From Kitasatospora sp. NBC_01246 (GTDB lineage: Bacteria; Actinomycetota; Actinomycetes; Streptomycetales; Streptomycetaceae): DNA of 64,000 bases. The stretch covers positions 1,178,001 to 1,242,000 of the forward strand of contig NZ_CP108484.1 of NCBI RefSeq assembly GCF_036226505.1. The letters run 5' to 3'. Shown piece after piece: positions 1-8,960 of the stretch (positions are counted from its first letter, which is position 1; each line of letters starts with the position of its first letter). The notes under the pieces are model-generated. The model had not been told where the DNA came from, did not search any database, and saw only the letters and a program-made list of their open reading frames with translations. Position numbers and translations under genes: made by a program.

Positions 1-437
1 CCGCCCTGGAGAACATCACCCTCCCCATGGACATCGCCGGCCGCAAGGCCGACAAGGCCTGGCTCGACCGCGTCGTCGACACCGTCGGCCTCTCCGGCCG
101 CCTCGGCCACCGCCCCAGCCAGCTCTCCGGCGGCCAGCAGCAGCGCGTCGCCTGCGCCCGCGCCCTCGCCGGAAAGCCCGACATCATCTTCGCCGACGAA
201 CCGACCGGCAACCTCGACTCCCGCTCCGGCGCCGAAATCCTCTCCTTCCTCCGCAACTCCGTGCGCGAACTCGGCCAGACCGTCGTCATGGTCACCCACG
301 ACCCCGTCGCAGCCGCCTACGCCGACCGCGTCGTCTTCCTCGCCGACGGCCGCATCGTCGACGAACTCGCCGGCCCCACCGCCGACACCGTCCTGGACCG
401 CATGCGCCGCTTCGACGCCAAGGGCCGCACCAGCTGA
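1..437 (+). CDS. ABC transporter ATP-binding protein, 5'-truncated by window edge
   Basis: This is the C-terminal 144 residues of an ABC ATPase; the open frame runs off the left edge, so the Walker A part lies outside the window. Visible motifs are the signature LSGGQQQRVACARAL, the Walker B FADEPTGNLDS and the H-loop MVTHD. The LSGGQQQR and DEPTGNLDS wording is typical of the MacB/LolD exporter group, which energises FtsX-type permeases. The next gene, 47 bp downstream on the same strand, encodes such a permease, so the two almost certainly form one complex at the cytoplasmic membrane. The substrate cannot be read from sequence. Confidence 0.93.
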   Translation, partial: ALENITLPMDIAGRKADKAWLDRVVDTVGLSGRLGHRPSQLSGGQQQRVACARALAGKPDIIFADEPTGNLDSRSGAEILSFLRNSVRELGQTVVMVTHDPVAAAYADRVVFLADGRIVDELAGPTADTVLDRMRRFDAKGRTS

Positions 438-484
438 CCCCCCGCCGACAGCAGCCCGCCCCACCCCAGACTCCAGGACACCCC

Positions 485-3070
485 ATGTACCGCACCGCAC
501 TGCGCAACGTGCTGGCCCACAAGGGCCGACTCCTGATGACGGTCCTCGCCGTCATGCTCGGCACCGCCTTCGTCGCCGGCACGCTCGTCTTCACCGACAC
601 CCTCGGCAACGCGCTGCGCTCCCAGAGCGCCAAGAGCTACACCGACATAGCCGTCACCATCAGTGACCGCAGCGCCGTCGACCGGGGGTACGACCTCAGC
701 GGCGGGAGCACCACCAACCCCACCCTGACCGAGTCCACCCGCAAGGCGGTCGCCCTGCTGCCCGGCGCCGCCGAGGCCCGCGGCGTGGTCACCGGCTTCG
801 CCGGCATCGCCGACCGCAAGGGCGCGCTGATCGGCGACGGCTTCTCGACCACCGGCACCAACTACGTGCCGGGCGCCGACGGCACCGACCCGCGCTACCC
901 GCTCGTCGACGGCCGCGGCCCGCGCGGCTCCGGCGAGGTGGCGCTGGACGTGAAGACCGCCGACAAGGGCGGCTACAAGGTCGGCGACACCGTCCGGGTG
1001 GCCGTCAACGGCCCGGTCATGGAGCTGAAGCTCACCGGCACCCTGCACACCAACGACCCGCGCGTCGTCTCCGGCGGCTCGCTCGCCGCCTTCGACACCG
1101 CCACCGCCCAGCAGCTCTACCTCAGCCCGGGCCGCTTCGCCGAGATCGACGTCAAGGGCAGGCCCGGCGCCGACGACCGCGCGCTGCTCACCGCCGTCCG
1201 GCAGGCCGTCCCGCAGGACGACTCGATCGAGGCGAAGACCGGCCGCGAGCTGGCCGACGAGCAGGACCGGATGATCCAGGAGGGCACCAAGGGCATGAGC
1301 GGCGTGCTGCTCGGCTTCGCCGCGATCGCGCTGTTCGTCGGCATCTTCATCATCGCCAACACCTTCACCATGCTGGTCGCCCAACGCACCAAGGAGCTCG
1401 CCCTGCTGCGCGCCGTCGGCGCCAACCGCAGGCAGGTCACCCTCTCCGTGCTGGTCGAGGCGCTGCTGGTCGGCCTGACCGCCTCGGTGGCCGGACTGCT
1501 CGCCGGCATCGGCATCGCCACCGGCCTGCGCTCGCTGCTGAACGGACCGATGGAGGCCAACCTGCCGGACGGCCCGCTGGTGGTCGCCCCGTCCACGGTG
1601 CTCGTCTCGGTCGCCATCGGAGTGCTGGTGACGGTGCTCGCCGCCTGGCTGCCCGCCCTCCGCGCCTCCCGGATCGCCCCGGTCGCCGCGATGAGCTCGG
1701 TCGAGCAGCCGGCCACCCAGAAGAGCCTGCGGGTGCGCAACACGATCGGCCTGCTGTTCGCCGCGGCCGGCGTCGGCGGCCTGCTGGCCGGCGCCGCCGG
1801 CAAGGAGGGCAAGCTGGTCGGCGCCGGCGCGGGCGCGCTGCTGATCGGCGTGTTCGTGCTGACCCCGTTGCTGGCCCGGCCGCTGATCGCGCTGTTCGCC
1901 CCGCTGCTGCGCAGGCTGTACGGGACGCCGGGCAAGCTGGCCCGCGAGAACGCCGTGCGCAACCCGCGCCGCACCGCCGCCACCGCCTCGGCCCTCACCA
2001 TCGGCGTCACCCTGATCACCGCGCTGACCGTGATCGGTGCCTCGGTGAACAAGGCCGTGGACGAGGAGACCGAGAACGACACCAAGGCCGACTACACCGT
2101 CGCCATGCAGAACTCCTCGATGCTGTCCCCCGAGGTCGCGACGCAGGTCGCCCGGACTCCGGGCGTGAGCGCGATGAGCGTGGTGCGCACCGTCCTGGTC
2201 GGGACCGGCGCCGGCGACGCGGCCGGCACCGGCGACCGCGACGACCGCGAGGTGGTCACCTCGGTGGACGCCGCGACCATCGACCAGCTGGCCACCATCA
2301 CGGTGAAGGCCGGTAGCGCGGACGCGTTGAGGCGGGGCGAGCTACTGGTCGGCTCCGGCACCGCCGACCGCCTGCGCCTGAAGCCCGGTGACCCGCTGGC
2401 CTTCACCTACCCGGACGGCACCAAGGGCTCGCTGACCGTCGGCGGCGTGCTGGAGGCCGGCACCGCGCTGGCCGGTCTGGTCGCCCCGGACTCCGTGGTC
2501 GGCCCGCACGCCGCACCCGGCACCGGGCCGCAGAAGGTCCTGGTCAAGGGCGTGAACGGCGCCGACGCCAAGCTGAAGCAGGCCCTGCGCGACGCCACCG
2601 GCGGCAACCCGCTGATCGCCGTCAAGGGCGAGAAGGACATCAAGGCGGAGAACCGCCAGCTGGTCACCGCGGTGCTGAACATCATGTACGGCCTGCTGGG
2701 GATGTCCGTGGTGATCGCCGTCCTGGGCGTCGTCAACACCATGGCGATGTCGGTGTTCGAGCGCCGCCGGGAGATCGGCATGCTGCGGGCGATCGGCCTG
2801 GACCGGCGCGGCATCGGCCGGATGGTCCGGCTGGAGTCGCTGATGATCGCGCTCTTCGGCGGCGTGGTCGGCGTGCTGCTCGGCATCGTGACCGCCTGGG
2901 CGGGCACCCGCACGATGGCTGACACCTTCAAGGGCATCACCACGGTGGTGCCGCCGGTCCAGATCCTGGGCTTCCTGGTCGCCGCCGCCGTGATCGGCCT
3001 GCTCGCCGCCCTCTGGCCGGCCCGCCGGGCCGCCCGGATGGACATCCTGGGGGCGATCAAGAGCGAGTAG
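485..3070 (+). CDS. FtsX-family ABC transporter permease (MacB-like)
   Basis: The 861-residue protein is the membrane partner of the preceding ATPase. It has an N-terminal transmembrane helix (about residues 17-39), a large extracytoplasmic MacB_PCD-like region, and two FtsX core domains (about 265-400 and 735-855). Each core carries the hallmark stretch just after a helix: AQRTKELALLRAVGANRRQV in the first half and RRREIGMLRAIGLDRRGI in the second. This internal duplication is normal for single-chain actinobacterial FtsX permeases. It starts at an ATG with an AGGA-type ribosome site in CCAGGACACCCC. A strong bidirectional hairpin follows. Such pairs often export peptides or lipoproteins or answer cell-envelope stress; which applies here is unknown. 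Confidence 0.93.
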   Translation: MYRTALRNVLAHKGRLLMTVLAVMLGTAFVAGTLVFTDTLGNALRSQSAKSYTDIAVTISDRSAVDRGYDLSGGSTTNPTLTESTRKAVALLPGAAEARGVVTGFAGIADRKGALIGDGFSTTGTNYVPGADGTDPRYPLVDGRGPRGSGEVALDVKTADKGGYKVGDTVRVAVNGPVMELKLTGTLHTNDPRVVSGGSLAAFDTATAQQLYLSPGRFAEIDVKGRPGADDRALLTAVRQAVPQDDSIEAKTGRELADEQDRMIQEGTKGMSGVLLGFAAIALFVGIFIIANTFTMLVAQRTKELALLRAVGANRRQVTLSVLVEALLVGLTASVAGLLAGIGIATGLRSLLNGPMEANLPDGPLVVAPSTVLVSVAIGVLVTVLAAWLPALRASRIAPVAAMSSVEQPATQKSLRVRNTIGLLFAAAGVGGLLAGAAGKEGKLVGAGAGALLIGVFVLTPLLARPLIALFAPLLRRLYGTPGKLARENAVRNPRRTAATASALTIGVTLITALTVIGASVNKAVDEETENDTKADYTVAMQNSSMLSPEVATQVARTPGVSAMSVVRTVLVGTGAGDAAGTGDRDDREVVTSVDAATIDQLATITVKAGSADALRRGELLVGSGTADRLRLKPGDPLAFTYPDGTKGSLTVGGVLEAGTALAGLVAPDSVVGPHAAPGTGPQKVLVKGVNGADAKLKQALRDATGGNPLIAVKGEKDIKAENRQLVTAVLNIMYGLLGMSVVIAVLGVVNTMAMSVFERRREIGMLRAIGLDRRGIGRMVRLESLMIALFGGVVGVLLGIVTAWAGTRTMADTFKGITTVVPPVQILGFLVAAAVIGLLAALWPARRAARMDILGAIKSE

Positions 3071-3096
3071 CGCCCCGGGAGGGCCACCGACACCGA

Positions 3097-3138
3097 AGAG
3101 CTCCGCCCGCCGGGAAGGACACCGGCGGGCGGAGCTCT
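3097..3138. terminator. bidirectional terminator hairpin
   Basis: A perfect 17-bp inverted repeat (3097-3113 and 3122-3138, arms beginning AGAGCTCC) encloses an 8-nt loop between the convergent permease and HNH nuclease genes. Its position suits termination in both directions. Confidence 0.85.
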
Positions 3139-3170
3139 GTGCATGAACGATTCGTCAGCGGTGGGTCCGG

Positions 3171-3818
3171 TCAGCAGCCGTTGAGGATCGAGGAGAGGGT
3201 GCTCTTCTCGGCGGTGTCCACGGAGAGGCCGTAGAAGTACTTCACCTGCACCCAGGCGCGGGCGTAGGTGCAGCGGTAGGAGGTCTGCGGCAGCCAGTGG
3301 GCCGGGTCCTGGTCGCCCTTGGAGCGGTTGGAGCTCGCGGAGACGGCCAGCAGCTGCGGGCGGGTCAGGTCGTTGGCGAAGGCCTTGCGCTGGTCCGTCG
3401 TCCACGCCCAGGCACCGGAGCGCCAGGCCTCGGCCAGCGGCACCAGGTGGTCGATGTCGAAGGAGGAGGCGTTGGTGGTGGTCGCGTTGTCGTAGACCGA
3501 GGACCAGGTGCCGCTGACGGAGGCACAGGCGGAGTCGGTGACCACGCCGCTGCCGTCGCGCTTGAGGACGGTCTCCCGGGTGTTGCAGGTGCCGGCGATG
3601 GTGATCCAGTGCGGGAACAGCGTCCGGTCGTAGGTGTCGTCGTGGGTCTCGGCGCCCGTCGCGATGGAGGCCAGGTAGGTGCGGGCCGTCGCGGCCGAGA
3701 CCGGGGTGGGCAGGGCGGCCTGGGCGGTGCCGGCGCCGGCCAGCAGCGCGGTGAGGGCGAGCAGCAGGGCGCCGAGGGCGGCCGGCAGGGCGCGGTGCGG
3801 CGTGCGTATCGCAGGCAT
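3171..3818 (-). CDS. secreted HNH-family endonuclease (DUF1524/GmrSD-C-like)
   Basis: This 215-residue protein begins with a Sec signal peptide (MPAIRTPHRALPAALGALLL, cleavage near AGTAQA). The mature part has the HNH core FDIDHLVPLAEAW, with the DH pair of the His-Me finger, and the later residues SKGDQDP. This pattern is common in secreted actinobacterial nucleases annotated as HNH or DUF1524/GmrSD C-terminal proteins. The start at 3818 was chosen because it gives a clean signal peptide; the frame is open further upstream but that part is low-complexity. Cysteines near residues 136, 152, 191 and at the C-terminus may form disulfides. The likely role is extracellular DNA scavenging. Confidence 0.85.
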   Translation of the reverse strand: MPAIRTPHRALPAALGALLLALTALLAGAGTAQAALPTPVSAATARTYLASIATGAETHDDTYDRTLFPHWITIAGTCNTRETVLKRDGSGVVTDSACASVSGTWSSVYDNATTTNASSFDIDHLVPLAEAWRSGAWAWTTDQRKAFANDLTRPQLLAVSASSNRSKGDQDPAHWLPQTSYRCTYARAWVQVKYFYGLSVDTAEKSTLSSILNGC

Positions 3819-4178
3819 ACGGGGACTCCAGGGTCGGTGTGCGGGCAGGCGGAAGCCCCCGGGCGGAAGCGGCCCGGGCTGGCAACCAGCATGGCGCGTC
3901 GGGGGTTTACGCGGGTAGACCCTGGGATGAACTTTTTGACTGGTGGTCAGCTCGGCGCGGGGTACCACGCGGGCGCCGCGCGGCGCGGGGCGCGGCCGCA
4001 CGGCGCTGTGCGGTGCCGTACGCGGGGGGAGCAGCGGGCGGCCGGCACGCCGGGCGGCGCCCCCGGGGGTGATGACGGGGATCGGTCCCGCCGCCCTCGC
4101 GGTCCTCCTCCTGGCGTACGGGCCGCCGCGGTAGCGCGGCAGTCCGCGGCACCGTGGCCGGACGGGACCCCGGACATG
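3819..4178. other. intergenic region, no gene recognised
   Basis: This stretch lies between the leftward HNH gene and the efeU terminator. It should hold the HNH promoter. The AT-richer patch around 3927-3945 (AACTTTTTGACTGG) is the only obvious base-composition change. Open frames here are GC-skew artefacts. Confidence 0.4.
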
Positions 4179-4220
4179 CCGAACCGCCCCGTCCGGCGGG
4201 GGCCGGGCGGGGCGGTTCGG
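4179..4220 (-). terminator. terminator of the efeOBU operon
   Basis: A perfect 13-bp inverted repeat (4179-4191 and 4208-4220, arm CCGAACCGCCCCG) has a GC-rich inner loop that can itself pair. It lies 40 bp beyond the efeU stop codon. Confidence 0.75.
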
Positions 4221-4260
4221 GTGCTGTGCGGTTGCTGTGCGGGTGGCCGCCGGTGGGCCG

Positions 4261-5109
4261 TCAGGCGGCGGTCTTCGCCGGTCCGGCGTTCGCGAGCGGC
4301 TTGGCCGGGCGGCCGCCGAAGAGACCGAAGAAGATCGCCAGGGTCGGGATCAGGTAGGCCGCCCAGACGACCAGCTGGAGGACGGTCGGGTCGGGCTGGA
4401 AGTTGAAGACGCCCTTCAGCAGGGTGCCGTACCAGCTGTCCTTGGGGATGGTGCTGCTGATGTCGAAGGCCTGGCTGTGCAGGCCGCCGAGCCAGCCGGC
4501 CTCCTGGAGGTCGTGCACGCCGTAGGCGAGCACACCGGCCGCGACGACGACCAGCATGGCGCCGGTCCAGGTGAAGAACTTCGCCAGGTTGATCCTCAGC
4601 GCGCCCCGGTAGAACAGCCAGCCGAGCACCACCGCGGTGGCCAGGCCCAGGGCCGCGCCGATCACGGGGTTGTAGCCGTCGTCGGTGGCCTGCACCGCCG
4701 ACCAGATGAACAGCGCGGTCTCCAGCCCCTCCCGGCCCACGGCCAGGAAGGAGGTGACCACCAGCGCGAAGGTGCCCATCGCCATCGCCGCGTCCAGCTT
4801 GCCGTGCAGCTCGGTCTTCAGGTGCCGGGCGGTGCGCCGCATCCAGAACACCATCCAGGTGACCAGACCGACCGAGATGATCGACAGCGAGCCGCCGAGC
4901 GCCTCCTGCGCCTCGAAGCTCAGCTGCGAGGAGCCGAACTGCAGGACGGCGCCGAAGGCCATGCTGAGGACGACGGCCGCCACCACGCCCGACCAGACCG
5001 GCAGGAGCTTGTCCTTGCGGCCGGTCTTGACCAGATAGGCGATCAGGATGCAGACGACGAGGCTCGCTTCGAGGCCCTCGCGCAGGCCGATCAGGTAGTT
5101 GCCGAACAC
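4261..5109 (-). CDS. efeU: FTR1-family iron permease EfeU
   Basis: A 282-residue polytopic membrane protein with about seven helices. It carries the two REGLE iron-binding motifs that define FTR1/EfeU permeases: LREGLEAS at residues 8-15 and GREGLET near residue 127. It would move ferric (or oxidised ferrous) iron across the cytoplasmic membrane. It is the last gene of a leftward efeO-efeB-efeU set, 51 bp after efeB. Length and motif spacing are normal. Confidence 0.95.
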   Translation of the reverse strand: MFGNYLIGLREGLEASLVVCILIAYLVKTGRKDKLLPVWSGVVAAVVLSMAFGAVLQFGSSQLSFEAQEALGGSLSIISVGLVTWMVFWMRRTARHLKTELHGKLDAAMAMGTFALVVTSFLAVGREGLETALFIWSAVQATDDGYNPVIGAALGLATAVVLGWLFYRGALRINLAKFFTWTGAMLVVVAAGVLAYGVHDLQEAGWLGGLHSQAFDISSTIPKDSWYGTLLKGVFNFQPDPTVLQLVVWAAYLIPTLAIFFGLFGGRPAKPLANAGPAKTAA

Positions 5110-5160
5110 GCTGGCTCCTGGGGGTGAAGAGGTGGTACGCGGGTGGGCGGGAGCGCCAGG

Positions 5161-6486
5161 TCAGCCGAAGAGGGCCTGGCCCCACCACTCGCCGGGCTTG
5201 CGGACGCCCGCCGGGCAGGCGAAGTGGGCGGAGCCGACGTGCTGGATGTACTCGTTGAGCTTGTCGCTGGAGGCGAGGCGCTGCTGGAGGGGGACGAACG
5301 CCTTGCGGCTGTCCCGCTGGTAGGCGAGGAAGAACAGGCCGGCGTCCAGGCGGCCGAGGCCGTCGGTGCCGTCGGTGAAGGAGAAGCCGCGGCGCAGGAT
5401 CATCAGGCCGCTGTTGCTGTCCGGGTGGGCCAGGCGCACGTGGGAGTCCTCGGGCATCGCCTTGAGGTCCGGCGCGTCGTGCTCCTTGGGCTTGCCGTAC
5501 GGCGCGCCCTCGCCCTTGGTGCGGCCGAAGACGTCCTCCTGCTCCTTGAGCGAGGTACGGTCCCAGGTCTCGATGTGCATCCGGATCCGGCGGGCGACCA
5601 GGTAGGAGCCGCCGGTCATCCAGTCCGGGCCCTCGCCGGGGGCGACCCAGACGTGCTCGGCGAGCTTCGCCGTGTCGCTGCCGGCGATGTTGTGGGTGCC
5701 GTCCTTGAACCCCATCATGTTGCGCGGGGTCTGCGCGTCCGGGGTGGTCGAGGACGTCTTGCCGAAACCGAGCTGCGACCAGCGGATGTTGACCGTGCCC
5801 ATGCCGATCCGGGCCAGGTTGCGGATCGCGTGCACGGCGACCTGCGGGTCGTCGGCGCAGGCCTGGACGCAGAGGTCGCCGCCGCTGCGCTGCGGGTCGA
5901 GCTTGTCGCCCTTGAAGTTCGGCAGGTCGATCAGGGCCTCGGGGCGCCGGGCCTTGAGGCCGAACCGGTCCACGCCGTCCTTCTCGAACAGGCCGGGGCC
6001 GAAGCCGATGGTGAGGGTGAGCCGGGAGGCGGGCAGGCCCAGGGCCTCGCCGGTGTCGTCCGGCGGTGCCTCGGGCAGGCCGCTGGCGGCGCCGGTGCCG
6101 ACCTCGCGCCCGCCCGTCATCGCGGCGGCCGCCTTGGACCACTCCTTGAGCATCTTGACCAGCGACTCGCGGGTGGCGGTCGCCGAGACGTCGAACGCGG
6201 CGAAGTGCAGCCGGTCCTGGACGGGCGTGGCGATGCCCGACTGGTGCTCGCCGTAGAAGGGGATGTTCGCGGGGGTGGCCGCCGGCGCGGGGGTGTCGTC
6301 GTCCTGCCGGGTGGCGGCGGCCACCGAGCCGACCCCGGCGGCGCCGATCGCGACGCCCGCGCCCGCCCAGCCGATCACGGCCCGGCGGCTGATCGGGCCG
6401 CGGTCGGCGCCGCCCCGCCCACTCGCGGCGGCGTCGGCGTCGGTGCCGGCCGGCGTCCCGCTCTGCTGCTGGTTCTCGGCGTCCAT
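5161..6486 (-). CDS. efeB: EfeB, Tat-exported Dyp-type haem peroxidase/deferrochelatase
   Basis: This 441-residue protein has a twin-arginine signal (ISRRAVIGWAGAG, about residues 32-45) followed by a hydrophobic stretch. The Dyp-type signature GFKDGTHNI, with the catalytic Asp, is present near residue 255. EfeB-type peroxidases act outside the membrane, oxidising ferrous iron or releasing iron from haem for the EfeU permease. It sits between efeO and efeU on the same strand, which is the usual EfeUOB composition. The N-terminus before the Tat motif is Gly/Ala/Gln-rich and unlikely to be structured. Confidence 0.95.
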   Translation of the reverse strand: MDAENQQQSGTPAGTDADAAASGRGGADRGPISRRAVIGWAGAGVAIGAAGVGSVAAATRQDDDTPAPAATPANIPFYGEHQSGIATPVQDRLHFAAFDVSATATRESLVKMLKEWSKAAAAMTGGREVGTGAASGLPEAPPDDTGEALGLPASRLTLTIGFGPGLFEKDGVDRFGLKARRPEALIDLPNFKGDKLDPQRSGGDLCVQACADDPQVAVHAIRNLARIGMGTVNIRWSQLGFGKTSSTTPDAQTPRNMMGFKDGTHNIAGSDTAKLAEHVWVAPGEGPDWMTGGSYLVARRIRMHIETWDRTSLKEQEDVFGRTKGEGAPYGKPKEHDAPDLKAMPEDSHVRLAHPDSNSGLMILRRGFSFTDGTDGLGRLDAGLFFLAYQRDSRKAFVPLQQRLASSDKLNEYIQHVGSAHFACPAGVRKPGEWWGQALFG

Positions 6487-6629
6487 CGACGGGCGGCCCT
6501 TCTCTGCGCTGACTCACGGATGCCGTGGCGGCCACGGGGCCGCCACGGCGATGTGGTGGAGGCTAACCCGGCTACGGGAGCCGACACCTCCTGGGGTCCT
6601 GCTTGTCGACCGGTACTGCGTGTCGACCG

Positions 6630-7775
6630 TTACTTGACGACGACCGCGGCGGCCAGCTTCGACAGCGGCTCGCCCAACGAGTTCACCGCGTCGGAGAAGG
6701 TCTTGCGCTCGGCCTCGGTGACCTTGTCGTAGGAGGTGTAACCGCCGTCGGCCTGCTTGTACTTGGCCAGCAGTGCCTGGATCGCGGTGAACTCCGCGTC
6801 CAGGGTCTTGGCCAGCTCGGCGTCCTTCTCCGAGGCGACCGGCTTGAGCAGCTCGTAGGCCTTCTGCGCGCCCTCGACGTTGGCGGCGAAGTCCGCCAGG
6901 TCGGTGTGGCTGTAGCGGTCCTCCTCGCCGGTGATCTTGCCGGTGGCGACCTCGTCCAGCAGCTCCTTGGCGCCGTTGGCCATGCTGGTCGCGGTGATCT
7001 CGGCCGCCGGGATCTTCGTCTGCCAGTCCTTCAGGTCCGTCACCAGCTGGTCGGCGAGCTTCTTCTCGTCGTCGCCGATCCTGGCGTCGGCCCAGAGCGA
7101 CTTCTCCAGCTTGTGCCAGCCGGTCCACTCCTGGCCGGGCTCCAGGCCGTCCTCGCGGGTGTCGGTCTTCGGGTCGATGTCGCCGAAGCTCTCGGCGACC
7201 GGCTCGGTGCGCTCCCAGCCGGTGCGCGACGGCGCGAAGAGCGACTTGGCCTTCTCCAGGTCCCCGGCCTTGATCGCGTCGGCGAACTGCGTGACCACCG
7301 GGATGGTGGCGTCGGCCTGCTCCTGGGCGTACGTGCGGTACGCGTCCACGGCGGCGGTCAGCCGCGGGTCGGTCGAGGCGCCGGAGGAGGCGGCGTCACC
7401 GGTGACGGTGATCTTCTGGCGGATGCCGTCGCCGACCATGCCCGGCTTGCAGGCGATCTCGTACGAGCCGGCCTTGATCTCGGCGGTGATCGACGCCTTG
7501 GTGCCGGGGCCGATGTTCTCGCGCTCGGTGATGATCTTGTCACCGTCGCCGTAGACGTAGACCTCGGTGGTCTTCGAGCCCTTGTTCGCGATGTCGATCA
7601 CGACGTGGCCGGCCGGGAAGCTGGTCTTGGAGACCTCGCAGGCGCTGTCGGTGGCGTTCACCTTGACGGCGTCGGCAGAGGCCTTGTCGTCCTTCTTCTG
7701 CGAGCAACCGGCCAGCGCGGCGGTCGCCACAGCGAGGGTGAGCAGCGCGGCTGCGGTGGAACGACGGGCGGACAT
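6630..7775 (-). CDS. efeO: EfeO, iron-uptake lipoprotein with cupredoxin and M75 domains
   Basis: The 381-residue protein starts with a lipoprotein signal ending in the lipobox LAGC (MSARRSTAAALLTLAVATAA, then LAGCSQKK). An N-terminal cupredoxin-like domain (about 40-130) precedes the M75/imelysin-like helical domain, which has the metal-binding HxxE motif in GWHKLEKSLW. EfeO captures iron outside the membrane and passes it to EfeU. The start at 7775 was chosen for the lipoprotein signal. It is the first gene of the operon, 84 bp downstream of an iron box, so it should be expressed when iron is low. Confidence 0.95.
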   Translation of the reverse strand: MSARRSTAAALLTLAVATAALAGCSQKKDDKASADAVKVNATDSACEVSKTSFPAGHVVIDIANKGSKTTEVYVYGDGDKIITERENIGPGTKASITAEIKAGSYEIACKPGMVGDGIRQKITVTGDAASSGASTDPRLTAAVDAYRTYAQEQADATIPVVTQFADAIKAGDLEKAKSLFAPSRTGWERTEPVAESFGDIDPKTDTREDGLEPGQEWTGWHKLEKSLWADARIGDDEKKLADQLVTDLKDWQTKIPAAEITATSMANGAKELLDEVATGKITGEEDRYSHTDLADFAANVEGAQKAYELLKPVASEKDAELAKTLDAEFTAIQALLAKYKQADGGYTSYDKVTEAERKTFSDAVNSLGEPLSKLAAAVVVK

Positions 7776-7859
7776 GAGGGCTCCAGCGGGGAGGACAGGC
7801 GGTTCCGGGCATGGCTGAGCGTGGGTACGGGAACCGGGGCCACCGGTGCCCCCACCCAC

Positions 7860-7878
7860 TTAGCTAAGGCATACCTTA
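7860..7878 (-). promoter_or_regulatory. iron box (DmdR/IdeR-type operator) upstream of efeO
   Basis: The sequence TTAGCTAAGGCATACCTTA has the palindromic half-sites TAAGG/CCTTA around a CATA centre and resembles the actinobacterial iron box TTAGGTTAGGCTAACCTAA. It lies about 85 bp upstream of the efeO start, where an iron-loaded DtxR-family repressor would block transcription. The surrounding bases are the most AT-rich of the region. Confidence 0.85.
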
Positions 7879-8038
7879 GGGATATCTGATTTTGCCGTCT
7901 ACACCGGGGCCGCCTTCGATCCGCGCAGGTGGGGGCGGGCCAGGCGGCCACGGTGCCGTCAGCCCACCGACCAATTCCGGCCACCGCCGGTGGCCCGTCC
8001 CACGCCCCGCCCCGCCCGGGAGCCGCCCGGCGCGCGGG

Positions 8039-8154
8039 CTCAGCGGCCGGGCGCCCGGGGCACCGAGGTGCTCAGCGGCCGGGCGCCCGGGGCACCGAGG
8101 TGCTCAGCGGCCGGGGGTCCGGGGCACCGAGGTGCTCAGCGGCCGGGGGTCCGG
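8039..8154. repeat. 32-bp tandem repeat, 3.6 copies, overlapping a stop codon
   Basis: Units begin with CTCAGCGGCC at 8039, 8071, 8103 and 8135 (exact 32-bp period; the third and fourth units carry GGGGTCC in place of GCGCCCGG). Each full unit contains the palindrome GCACCGAGGTGC. The fourth unit overlaps the last codons and the stop (8136-8138) of the leftward ABC ATPase, so the array looks like repeated duplication of that gene's 3' end. Confidence 0.95.
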
Positions 8155-8960
8155 CGGGCGGCCGCGCGGGCGCTCCAGCGGCCCTCGTGCCGGCTGATCC
8201 GGATCGGGTGGCCGAAGCAGGCGCTCACCAGCTCGGTGGTCATCACCTCGTCCACCGGCCCGGCCCCGACGCACTCGCCGTCACGCAGCAGCAGCGCGTG
8301 CGTGGTGCTCTCCGGCAGCTCCTCCAGGTGGTGCGTGACCAGCACGCTGGCCAGCTCGGGGTGCTGATGGCGCAGCAGGTCCAGGCTGTCGAGCAGCAGC
8401 TCGCGGGCCGTGAGGTCGAGCCCAGTGGCGGGCTCGTCGAGCAGCAGCAGCCGGGGGCTGGGCATCAGGGCGCGGGCGATCAGGGCCCGGCCACGCTCCC
8501 CCTGGGAGAGGGTGGGCCACGGGGACTCCGCCATGGCCGTCATGCCGAGGGTCTCGATCAGTCGCTCACAGCGGTCGAGCTCCTCGGGGGACGGCTTGCG
8601 GTGCAGGTCCGGTTCGATGGTGTTGGTGAGGCCGGTCAGCACCACCTCGCGGACGGAGAGCGGCGAACGCAGCGGGTGGCGCGGGTTGACGTGACCGAGG
8701 TGGGCGCGCAGCTCGCGGATGTCGACCCGGCCGAGCCGGCGGCCCAGCACGTCCACCGTGCCCCGGGTGGGGTGGGAGACCGCGCCGAGCAGCGCCAGCA
8801 GCGTGGACTTGCCGGCGCCGTTGGCACCGAGCAGCGCCCAGTGTTCGCCGGGCTCGATGGTGAGGTCGATCCCGCGCAGCAGGTAGCGGCCGTCCCGGAC
8901 GACGTCGACGTCCCGGGTGCGCAGCAGCGGGCCGGCGGGCAGCGGTTCGGACGTGCTCAT
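8136..8960 (-). CDS. stand-alone ABC transporter ATP-binding protein
   Basis: This 274-residue protein is a complete ABC ATPase: Walker A GANGAGKST, signature LSQGERGRALIARAL, Walker B LLLLDEPATGLD and H-loop VTHHLEELP. There is no permease or binding protein next to it. The closest-looking group is the ModF/YlmA-type lone ATPases, whose transport role is unproven; that is inference. The gene ends inside a 32-bp tandem repeat, so its C-terminus (RTPGR) is encoded by one repeat unit. It is divergent from the adenylation-domain gene, with 277 bp between starts. Confidence 0.9.
   Translation of the reverse strand: MSTSEPLPAGPLLRTRDVDVVRDGRYLLRGIDLTIEPGEHWALLGANGAGKSTLLALLGAVSHPTRGTVDVLGRRLGRVDIRELRAHLGHVNPRHPLRSPLSVREVVLTGLTNTIEPDLHRKPSPEELDRCERLIETLGMTAMAESPWPTLSQGERGRALIARALMPSPRLLLLDEPATGLDLTARELLLDSLDLLRHQHPELASVLVTHHLEELPESTTHALLLRDGECVGAGPVDEVMTTELVSACFGHPIRISRHEGRWSARAAARRTPGR

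Noticed and set aside
317..1384. Long antisense frames over real genes (also at 1117-2085, 4237-5127, 13265-14605, 31719-36506)
   Set aside because: They are Gly/Arg/Val-rich shadows produced by high GC at third codon positions; the opposite strand encodes recognised proteins.
4072..4134. Twenty-residue hydrophobic frame (MTGIGPAALAVLLLAYGPPR)
   Set aside because: No ribosome site or conserved motif, and it lies in a low-complexity gap.
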